From Alphaproteobacteria bacterium (GTDB lineage Bacteria > Pseudomonadota > Alphaproteobacteria > CBDBCS01 > JAHZLG01): DNA of 9,840 nucleotides. A program made the position numbers and the translations under genes. Shown here one piece after another: positions 1 to 5,368 of the stretch (within the stretch, counting starts at the first letter, position 1; each line of letters opens with the position of its first letter). The notes under the pieces were generated by a model. That model made no database searches. It saw nothing but the letters and a program-made list of their open reading frames with translations, and was not told the DNA's origin. The stretch spans positions 1 through 9,840 of the forward strand of contig JAHZLG010000158.1 of NCBI GenBank assembly GCA_022599995.1. Reading direction: 5' to 3'.

Positions 1-146
1 CGATGCCCCATAAACCGATGGCCACCCTGATGCAGCGATCGTCACGAAGACGAGGGAGGCCCCGAGACAACGTCCTAAACAGGAAAATTGACGAAAATTG
101 ATATGGATTCACGCGAAACAGAAGGAAAAACGGGACGCCGCCAATC

Positions 147-175
147 TTGTTATCACCATATCCTTATGGTATAGA
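147..175 (+). promoter_or_regulatory. Sigma70-type promoter of tRNA-Met
   Basis: A -35 hexamer TTGTTA (147-152) and a -10 hexamer TATAGA (170-175) are separated by exactly 17 bp. Transcription would start near 182, a few bases before the mature tRNA 5' end at 187. The spacing and position make this the best promoter in the window. A 6-bp inverted repeat with a 4-nt loop (ACCATA at 155-160, TATGGT at 165-170) occupies the spacer and touches the -10. It could be an operator, but one or two repeats of this size are expected by chance in about 10 kb. Confidence 0.65.
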
Positions 176-186
176 CTAGCGCGCAT

Positions 187-262
187 GGCGGAGTAGCTCA
201 GTCGGTAGAGCATCGGAATCATAATCCGCGTGTCGTGGGTTCGAGTCCCTCCTCCGCCACCA
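187..262 (+). tRNA. Elongator tRNA-Met (anticodon CAU)
   Basis: A complete 76-nt cloverleaf with an encoded CCA. The 7-bp acceptor stem is perfect (GGCGGAG 187-193 with CTCCGCC 252-258). The D arm is GCTC/GAGC. The anticodon loop is ATCATAA with CAT at 220-222. The T loop is TTCGAGT and the tail is ACCA. The paired G1-C72 and the lack of three G-C pairs in the anticodon stem exclude an initiator. The overall sequence resembles alphaproteobacterial elongator tRNA-Met rather than the lysidine-type tRNA-Ile2, although both are encoded with CAT. Two stem positions do not pair: T213·C229 at the top of the anticodon stem (27·43) and T236·T250 in the T stem (50·64). From memory of related tRNAs, both positions are normally paired. 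Confidence 0.93.
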
Positions 263-265
263 CGT

Positions 266-300
266 ACAAGCACTGTGCTTGTGATCCCTTTCTTTCTTTT
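266..300 (+). terminator. Hairpin plus pyrimidine tract after tRNA-Met
   Basis: ACAAGCAC (266-273) and GTGCTTGT (275-282) form a perfect inverted repeat, practically a 7-bp stem with a 3-nt loop. The T-rich stretch TTTCTTTCTTTT follows at 289-300. This resembles a weak Rho-independent terminator or a processing hairpin for the tRNA transcript. The T tract is interrupted and starts six bases after the stem, so termination is probably partial. Read-through would supply the rpmF cluster, whose start codon is only 20 bp downstream and which has no separate promoter I can see. Confidence 0.4.
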
Positions 301-319
301 GATGTTGCGGCCCCTTCTT

Positions 320-490
320 ATGGCAGTTCCTAAGCGTAAAATCTCACCTTCACGACGGAATATGCGTCGTTCCCATGACGCCATATCATCGTTGCGTTCT
401 GTCGAGTGCTCTTCGTGTGGAGAGACCAAGCTCCCCCATCATATCTGCCGCAGTTGTGGGGCTTATGGACCCAATAGACAGGTGCTGTGA
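320..490 (+). CDS. rpmF: 50S ribosomal protein L32
   Basis: This 56-residue basic protein is L32 of the large ribosomal subunit. It begins with the hallmark MAVPKRKISPSRRNMRRSHD. It continues with two cysteine pairs (C30/C33 and C43/C46) that form the zinc-ribbon version of the family, and ends in a typical NRQVL-type tail. The length is normal. The ATG at 320 is chosen because the family start is almost invariant; upstream in-frame codons are non-homologous. No Shine-Dalgarno sequence is visible before it. The stop overlaps the GTG start of the next ORF (GTGA), implying translational coupling. rpmF next to plsX and fabH is a conserved proteobacterial arrangement linking ribosome and lipid synthesis. 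Many alphaproteobacterial L32 proteins, as I recall, lack the cysteines, so the zinc form is a useful lineage marker. Confidence 0.95.
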   Translation: MAVPKRKISPSRRNMRRSHDAISSLRSVECSSCGETKLPHHICRSCGAYGPNRQVL

Positions 491-1815
491 CCTCGGTTGT
501 TGTTGTCGTTGATGCTTCCTGCGAGGCATTAGCCGTTGCGTGCTGTGTTTTGGCATGCCGCAGATATGACGATATTACCTGTCATCTTGTGCGTGACCAA
601 GCGGATAGTGCCCGTTTATCGAGCGGCGGCCCATTCGCTGTTCCTCCTCAGCTCGGCTCCCGGATAGTGTGGCACGGGCGCGCCTTTCTGCAATCCCTGA
701 TGCGGCCAACCGAGGGTGAGGAAGACAAGGCGAGCAACCCGAAGGAGCAGAAGCACGTGTCAGGGATATTGCCGATACTGTATGTCTCCAAATTTGTCGA
801 CGATCCTGCGACCCCTCACTCCTATGACTCATGGACATTGGATGACACTGTCGATGGGTTTGCCCTTCGCGTGCAGGTGACCGACGGCGAAGCACATCCC
901 ACCCCTTTGCGCGAAAGCGGCTGGTCAATGCAGTGGATGCCGCACGGGCACGGGGAGGCGATAGTGATTGCCCCGCCCTCAGACGAGGGCTGTCCCCCGT
1001 CTGCTGGACTCGGCACGGCACCCATGCCGTCCACGGCATCCACGGCACCCATGCCGTCCATGCCGTCCACGGCATCTATGTCGTCCGCGGCATCTATGTC
1101 GTCCGCGGCATCCACGGCACCCATGCCGTCCATGCCGTCCACGGCATCTATGTCGTCCGCGGCATCTATGTCGTCCACGGCATCTATGTCATCTATGTCG
1201 TCCATGCCGCCCACGGCATCCATGTCGTCCGCGGCATCTATGTCATCTATGTCGCCTAAGCAGGTGGTGCAAAACCTACCTGCGTTGCTTGAGCCCTTGC
1301 TTGGAGTGCACTGGGACGGCAAAATAGGCGTTGACCCCTTTGCCGCGATGACCGATGCTTTGAAAGCCGCTATCGACAGTTTGCGTGAACCGACTGAGAC
1401 AACCTCCGACTCCCCCACAGAATCCGCCCCGCAACCCTCGGCGATGAAAAGCATGTTTTTCGTCCCTGCTCGTTTTGAGCAGAGCCTGCCCGTGATGCTG
1501 ACCTCGGCGAGCGTTGCCCGCGGGGCCTCTCTGGCCAGTCAGCAATTTGGCATGCACATGCGGCAGTCACTTTTGCTGAATTTTGCCATGCAGGGGTGGC
1601 GGCGACTGACGGCACGCCTGCTAGCCTTTGTCATGCGCCCGCGCCTCTCCTTTTTGGCCTACGCAACCCTTCCAAGCATGCCCACGATGATCCTCGCGCA
1701 CGATAAGCTGCATGTCTTTGCCCCGCCTGTCGCGGAGCCGCACCTTTTGTTGCCGAGTATCGAAGTCGTCTACGACCTGCTGCGTTATCAAACGGACGGT
1801 GCCGATGGGACATGA
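487..1815 (+). CDS. plsX: Highly divergent PlsX-like protein with repeat insert
   Basis: A 442-codon ORF in the exact plsX slot between rpmF and fabH. PlsX is the phosphate acyltransferase that makes acyl-phosphate for phospholipid synthesis. Only the two ends look like PlsX. The N-terminus has a V-rich strand, then DA, then AVACCVLACRRYDDI, as in PlsX, but the family's DAMGGD segment is missing. The C-terminal part, from about residue 324, aligns weakly and without gaps. It includes an amphipathic stretch ending in a xARLLAFVMRPRL-like helix and the closing IEVVYDLLRYQ, which matches the usual xIxVAYDMVR ending. The glycine-rich core motifs are not recognisable. Residues 179-257 are a Met/Pro/Ser/Thr/Ala tandem repeat. 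Family length is about 340, so the ORF is about 100 codons too long. The GTG start overlaps rpmF by 4 bp and the end overlaps fabH by 11 bp. Assignment rests mainly on position plus weak similarity; a non-catalytic or replacement protein is possible. Confidence 0.55.
   Translation: MTSVVVVVDASCEALAVACCVLACRRYDDITCHLVRDQADSARLSSGGPFAVPPQLGSRIVWHGRAFLQSLMRPTEGEEDKASNPKEQKHVSGILPILYVSKFVDDPATPHSYDSWTLDDTVDGFALRVQVTDGEAHPTPLRESGWSMQWMPHGHGEAIVIAPPSDEGCPPSAGLGTAPMPSTASTAPMPSMPSTASMSSAASMSSAASTAPMPSMPSTASMSSAASMSSTASMSSMSSMPPTASMSSAASMSSMSPKQVVQNLPALLEPLLGVHWDGKIGVDPFAAMTDALKAAIDSLREPTETTSDSPTESAPQPSAMKSMFFVPARFEQSLPVMLTSASVARGASLASQQFGMHMRQSLLLNFAMQGWRRLTARLLAFVMRPRLSFLAYATLPSMPTMILAHDKLHVFAPPVAEPHLLLPSIEVVYDLLRYQTDGADGT
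1024..1256 (+). repeat. In-frame nested tandem repeat in plsX-like ORF
   Basis: Short codon-phased units such as ATG CCG TCC, ACG GCA TCT and ATG TCG TCC repeat throughout, encoding SMSSAAS / PMPSTAS motifs. Superimposed is a 72-bp tandem duplication: positions 1034-1104 and 1106-1176 are identical over 71 bases, which suggests recent expansion. The palindrome ATGCCGTCCACGGCAT (1024-1039, 1060-1075, 1132-1147) recurs and could form hairpins. The unit length is always a multiple of three, so expansion or contraction keeps the frame. All three forward frames stay open here, a by-product of the composition. Confidence 0.93.
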
Positions 1816-2827
1816 AGCAATGCATCAGCTCCCGCGTGGCAGGGTGATCGGGGCAGGACACTATTTGCCCGGCGATCCCGTCAGCAATGATGCCCTCATT
1901 CGCTCGAAGGGGGTCGACAGCGACGACGCATGGATTCAAAAGCGGACGGGGATTGCGTGCCGTCACTTCGCTGCCGCCGAAGAAACGACGGTCGATCTGG
2001 CGTGCCATGCCCTGCAACACGCGCTCGATAGCACGGCGACATGCGACCTTGCCGACAAAGCCAAGCCGACCAGCAAGGCAGTGACCGCCGCCGATGTCGA
2101 TGCGATCATCGTTGCCACAACAACCCCAAACAATATCTTCCCCAGCACGGCCTCGTTGTTGCAGCATCGGATCGGGGCGCGGATCGGGTCAATGGCCTTC
2201 GATGTGCAAGCAGTGTGTGCCGGCTTTGTGTACGCCCTGTCGATTGCCAACAACATGATTCGGCTTGAACAAGCCAAGACGGTGGCGGTGGTGGGGGCAG
2301 ATACCTATAGCCGCATTCTCGACTGGAATGACCGCTCGACCTGTGTGTTGTTTGGCGACGGCGCAGGCGTGCTGATCCTGCAAGCCGACAACAGCGGCGC
2401 AGGGGTGAGACAAACAACCCTGCACAACGATGGCAGCCTGTACCACGACCTCTATGTCGATGGCGGCGTCGCGACGGAGTCGCACGGTTACGTCGTGATG
2501 AACGGGCGATCGATCTTCCAACACGGGGTGCGACGGATGGCCGAGGCGGTGTCCTCGGTCGCCACTGCCGAGGGGGTAGGCATGGCTGATCTCGATCTCG
2601 TTGTGCCCCACCAAGCGAACCAGCGCATTATCGACCGAATAGGTGTTGATCTCGGGTTGCCCCCCGAAAAGATCATCTCGACAGTACGGCAACACGCCAA
2701 TATATCAGCGGCGACCATCCCCGTGGCGATTTCCCTCGAGCGGGCACGTTTTGCGCGCGGCGCGCAGGTTGCCCTCACCGCGCTGGGCGGTGGGCTCGCA
2801 TGGGGGGGGGCTCTGCTGCGCTGGTAG
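1805..2827 (+). CDS. fabH: Beta-ketoacyl-ACP synthase III
   Basis: A 340-residue thiolase-fold enzyme that condenses acetyl-CoA with malonyl-ACP to initiate type II fatty-acid synthesis in the cytoplasm. The complete catalytic triad is present: C138 in VQAVCAGF, H269 in VPHQANQRI and N299 in QHANISAATIP. The N-terminal VIGAGHYLP, the AWIQKRTGI motif and the C-terminal GGGLAWGGALLRW are also typical. A modest insert (about residues 76-93, STATCDLADKAKPTSK) lies just before DVDAIIVAT, where the family has a short turn. The ATG at 1805 overlaps the preceding ORF by 11 bp. ATG 1820, giving MHQLPRGRVIGAGHYLP, is equally plausible from family N-terminus length; neither has a convincing Shine-Dalgarno sequence. 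Its position directly after the plsX slot fits a single operon. The enzyme looks intact, in contrast to its upstream neighbour. Confidence 0.95.
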   Translation: MGHEAMHQLPRGRVIGAGHYLPGDPVSNDALIRSKGVDSDDAWIQKRTGIACRHFAAAEETTVDLACHALQHALDSTATCDLADKAKPTSKAVTAADVDAIIVATTTPNNIFPSTASLLQHRIGARIGSMAFDVQAVCAGFVYALSIANNMIRLEQAKTVAVVGADTYSRILDWNDRSTCVLFGDGAGVLILQADNSGAGVRQTTLHNDGSLYHDLYVDGGVATESHGYVVMNGRSIFQHGVRRMAEAVSSVATAEGVGMADLDLVVPHQANQRIIDRIGVDLGLPPEKIISTVRQHANISAATIPVAISLERARFARGAQVALTALGGGLAWGGALLRW

Positions 2828-2876
2828 CAGGGACGACCCGAGATGTTTTTCCGGTGTTAGCGACACTTTCGCCAGC

Positions 2877-2912
2877 ATGCGATACAGCCGCAGCATGCGA
2901 CACAGCCTTGCC
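2877..2912 (+). repeat. Two 18-nt tandem repeats at argJ 5' end
   Basis: ATGCGATACAGCC... (2877-2894) is followed immediately by ATGCGACACAGCC... (2895-2912). The first 13 bases of each unit differ at one position. In the argJ frame they read MRYSRS and MRHSLA, so each unit carries a potential ATG start. This makes the true start ambiguous. Confidence 0.7.
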
Positions 2913-4664
2913 GACCGCACAAACAATAAGTGGCTTAGCAAAAACAAAAGCTTGCCGCTAAATATAGCGTTGGGCTTGCCGCTAGATGCAGCATTGGATT
3001 TGCCGATGCTCGATCTGCTCCCTCCTCAAGACAAATTTTCTAAGATAGCCATGCCCCTGCCCACCTTTCATACCTTCGCCGCAGGGTTCAAATACAAGAA
3101 CCGTGCCGATCTCGCCCTGGTCTCCCTGCCTGAGGGAACGCAGTGGTCGGCAGTGTTCACGCAGAGCAACATGGTCGCGGCCCCAGTTACGCTCGGACGT
3201 CGCGCACGCGCGGCCGCGACCCCGGTGCGCGCCTTGCTGATCAATGCAGGCAATGCCAACGCCTTCACCGGGCAACAGGGCATAGACACAGCCGAGCAAT
3301 ACTGTGCCTATCTTGCCGACAAGCTTGGTGTTCCTGCCGAGGGCGTGCTGCCCGTCTCTACGGGCGTAATCGGCGAGCAACTCGACGGCGCAGCCATGCA
3401 GAACGCTATCGATCGGATCGTGAAGACCGAGCCCGTGAAAATGCGCAAAGCCGCCAAAGCCATCATGACCACGGACGCCTATCCGAAAACATCCGAGCAC
3501 TACTTCTGGTGCAATGGAGGGTGTTACCGCCTGTTTGGCATGGCGAAAGGGGCCGGGATGATTGCGCCCAATATGGCGACAATGCTTGGTTTTGTGTTTA
3601 CCGACGCCCCGTTGTTCGAGGGGCAAGGGGAGGCAACCCAAGAATCTCCCGCCTCTTCCAACGAAACCCTCCACGAAGCGTTGGTCTATGCCACCGAGCG
3701 CAGCTTCAACAGTATTAGCGTCGACACAGACACCTCGACCAACGATGCGGTGTACTTTTTCGTTCTGCCCCCCGATGAGGAATCGAAAGAGCCCGAGGCA
3801 TCGGCGACCGGCGACCCTGCAGTTGCGACCGACCACCCTGCTCCGGCGTCCGGCGACCCCGCAGTTGCCCCGCAGCCCCTGCCCAGCAAAACGCCCTCGC
3901 AGGAGCACGTGCACGATAATTGGCGCAGTGCCCTGAATGCCCTGACCCTCGACCTTGCCCTGAAGATCGTGTCGGACGGCGAGGGCGCGCGCAAACGCAT
4001 CGATGTCACCGTGCGCGGCACCGCAACCGATGCCGAAGCAAAACAGGTGGCACGGAGCATTGCCGAATCGCCGCTCGTGAAAACGGCCATCTCGGGGGAG
4101 GACGCCAATTGGGGGCGCATCGTGATGGCCATCGGCAAGTCGGGTGTCGCGGTCGAGCCCTCTGCCCTCGATGTGTTCATTGGAGGCGTGCCGATCGTTA
4201 TTCAAGGAGAAGTTGCTCCCTCGGACGCGGTGGCCGCCATCGATTCCGCGTGGGCGCAACACGATGAGCTGTCCCCGATGGATCCTGTTGCGGAAGCCGA
4301 CACCCCCCCCGCAGACGCAGCGGATGAGGCGGGCGAAGAGAATGATGTCGCCACGCCCGACCAAGAGGAGGGTGCCCAGCCAGCCCTTGATGAGGAGAGC
4401 ACCCAGCCGGCCCTTGATGAGACTCCCCCCCAAAATGACTTGACCAGCGTGCTTGAATGGGACGATGCCAGCCGCAACCAACAGCAGGAAAAAGAAGAGC
4501 CGCAAGAGGAGGCTGTACACCAGTGGCAATCAATTGAGAATCACCTGCGATCGAGCGTGGTCACCATCGAGGCCGTGGTCGGAAGTGGTGAGGGGAGCTG
4601 GGAATTCCACGGGTGCGATCTCAATCCCGAGTACATTCGGATCAATGCCGACTATCGAAGCTAA
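2877..4664 (+). CDS. argJ: Arginine biosynthesis bifunctional protein ArgJ with inserts
   Basis: Glutamate N-acetyltransferase / ornithine acetyltransferase of the arginine pathway, a cytoplasmic Ntn-type enzyme that self-cleaves. Conserved blocks in order (numbering from 2877): AAGFKYKNRADL near 68, NAGNANAFTGQQG near 125, TTDAYPK, then KGAGMIAPNMATMLGF. T235 in that last block is the expected autocleavage nucleophile. SVDTDTSTNDAV near 280, GEDANWGRIVMAIGKSG and the C-terminal INADYRS follow. Family length is about 400; here it is 595. The extra residues are an N-terminal extension with 6- and 8-residue repeats, a Pro/Ala/Asp/Glu insert at about 298-343, and a strongly acidic insert at about 463-558. 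The second insert sits just before the last beta-strands. ATG 2877 is chosen as the first plausible start after fabH; ATG 3006 would give the usual N-terminal length. No terminator separates it from fabH. Confidence 0.93.
   Translation: MRYSRSMRHSLADRTNNKWLSKNKSLPLNIALGLPLDAALDLPMLDLLPPQDKFSKIAMPLPTFHTFAAGFKYKNRADLALVSLPEGTQWSAVFTQSNMVAAPVTLGRRARAAATPVRALLINAGNANAFTGQQGIDTAEQYCAYLADKLGVPAEGVLPVSTGVIGEQLDGAAMQNAIDRIVKTEPVKMRKAAKAIMTTDAYPKTSEHYFWCNGGCYRLFGMAKGAGMIAPNMATMLGFVFTDAPLFEGQGEATQESPASSNETLHEALVYATERSFNSISVDTDTSTNDAVYFFVLPPDEESKEPEASATGDPAVATDHPAPASGDPAVAPQPLPSKTPSQEHVHDNWRSALNALTLDLALKIVSDGEGARKRIDVTVRGTATDAEAKQVARSIAESPLVKTAISGEDANWGRIVMAIGKSGVAVEPSALDVFIGGVPIVIQGEVAPSDAVAAIDSAWAQHDELSPMDPVAEADTPPADAADEAGEENDVATPDQEEGAQPALDEESTQPALDETPPQNDLTSVLEWDDASRNQQQEKEEPQEEAVHQWQSIENHLRSSVVTIEAVVGSGEGSWEFHGCDLNPEYIRINADYRS
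2952..3023 (+). repeat. 24-nt codon-phased repeats in argJ N-terminus
   Basis: Three successive 24-nt units begin TTGCCG (2952-2975, 2976-2999, 3000-3023) and encode LPLNIALG, LPLDAALD and LPMLDLLP. The first two match well at the DNA level; the third is degenerate. Phasing to the argJ frame supports translation through this region, and hence a start upstream of 3006. The first unit contains the small palindrome CGCTA-AATA-TAGCG. Confidence 0.65.
4377..4424 (+). repeat. 27-nt repeat in acidic insert of argJ
   Basis: Two units with a 27-nt period (starting at 4377 and 4404) encode QPALDEEST and QPALDET. They share the core CCCTTGATGAG. They lie inside the second, strongly acidic ArgJ insert. 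A related but separate repeat (GDPAVAT / GDPAVAP) is visible in the first insert between about 3807 and 3870. Confidence 0.75.
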
Positions 4665-4831
4665 GGCGACAGGTTGCCTCCAAGGATAAGTGACGCATCG
4701 CGGGACAGGGGTGTTTGGTCTTCAACAGTGAATCGTGTAAACTAAAAAGGTGAGAGGCGGTGTCCTCCCGCGATGCCTGTCTCTTCTGCAGTGTTCGTCC
4801 CTGTCTTCTTCTGTGACTTTTCCGCTCTGCT
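4665..4831 (+). promoter_or_regulatory. Repeat-rich leader and possible promoter of ialB-like gene
   Basis: This 167-bp gap holds a perfect 11-bp inverted repeat: GCATCGCGGGA at 4695-4705 and TCCCGCGATGC at 4766-4776. An overlapping GACAGG (4704-4709) can pair with CCTGTC at 4776-4781. GACAGGG (4704-4710) can pair instead with CCCTGTC at 4799-4805. CCTGTCTCTTCTG (4776-4788) and CCTGTCTTCTTCTG (4800-4813) form an imperfect 24-nt-period direct repeat. A weak promoter guess inside the loop is TTGGTC (4715-4720), 17 bp, TAAACT (4738-4743). If that promoter is real, the left arms are not in its transcript, so these RNA structures would form only on read-through from argJ. No T-run follows any hairpin. 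Confidence 0.4.
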
Positions 4832-5368
4832 ATGACCGCGCTTTCTTATCGGCTTGTTCTTGCCCTGCTGTTTGGGCTGGCGATGCAGTCATTCGCCGGG
4901 CCTGCCCACGCCGAATTCGTGAAACGCCAAGAGCTCGGCAAGGAAGGCGTGTGGACAGTCGCGATTAACTACGACAAAAAGGGGCTCGCAGCCTGCACGG
5001 TTACGGGCGCACCAAGCAAACAGAGCGGGAAATACACCCGGCGCGGCGAGACCTACATTCAAATCACCCACTGGTATCGAGAGCAAAAATTCAACGAAAT
5101 CCGAATGCTTGCCGGGTACAGGATCGCCGAAGAATCGACCGTCACCCTTTCGGTCGATGATCTCACGGGTTTCTCCTTGTTGCCCCTTGGAGATAGTGCG
5201 TGGACATCCGATGATTTAGACCCCATTGTCGTGAAAACGATGATGAATGGGCGAAGGTTGGTCGTGAGCGGCCTCTCGGCGAAGCGCACGAAAACGACCG
5301 ATGTCTACAATCTGACCGGGTTGCGTGCCGCCGTGCTCCGTGCGGGCCGGGCATGTCTGAGACGCTAA
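4832..5368 (+). CDS. Secreted invasion-associated locus B (IalB) family protein
   Basis: A 178-residue protein with a clear Sec signal peptide: positively charged R7, a hydrophobic core, and probable cleavage after AHA at residue 27. The mature part would be exported to the periplasm or surface. Family features are a W-T-V start of the first strand and C55 in ACTV. RRGETYIQITHW, GYRIAEESTVTLSVD, DSAWT and GLSAKRTKTTDVYNLTGLRAA follow, then C175 near the end. The pattern matches the IalB family common in alphaproteobacteria. C55 and C175 are the only cysteines and probably form a disulfide. The founding member was linked to erythrocyte invasion by Bartonella, but most homologues have no proven role, so a virulence function should not be assumed. 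There is no visible Shine-Dalgarno sequence. The 3' end overlaps the longest hemF start by 16 bp, suggesting co-transcription. Confidence 0.85.
   Translation: MTALSYRLVLALLFGLAMQSFAGPAHAEFVKRQELGKEGVWTVAINYDKKGLAACTVTGAPSKQSGKYTRRGETYIQITHWYREQKFNEIRMLAGYRIAEESTVTLSVDDLTGFSLLPLGDSAWTSDDLDPIVVKTMMNGRRLVVSGLSAKRTKTTDVYNLTGLRAAVLRAGRACLRR

Noticed and set aside
3..101. Open frame from the window edge ending at TGA (99-101), possible tail of an upstream gene
   Set aside because: Only 32 codons, Arg-rich and unlike YceD/DUF177, the usual upstream neighbour of rpmF. It contains a 10-bp-period GAAAATTGA repeat (83-91, 93-101). Nothing supports coding.
1024..1256. CRISPR array or mobile-element origin for the tandem repeats
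   Set aside because: There are no unique spacers of uniform length, no cas genes and no terminal inverted repeats or transposase. Units are codon-phased within ORFs.
822..1454. 210-codon antisense ORF rich in Asp/Ala/Met, and two alternative forward frames over the same stretch
   Set aside because: Long open frames in all directions arise because the short-unit repeat contains no stop codons; the sense frame is bounded by operon overlaps and PlsX-like ends.
2982..4529. 515-codon antisense ORF opposite argJ
   Set aside because: A shadow of a GC-rich coding region; the sense strand has unambiguous ArgJ motifs and the antisense product has no recognisable domain.
4665..4678. GGCGA-CAGG-TTGCC as terminator of argJ
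   Set aside because: Only a 5-bp stem and no T tract follows.
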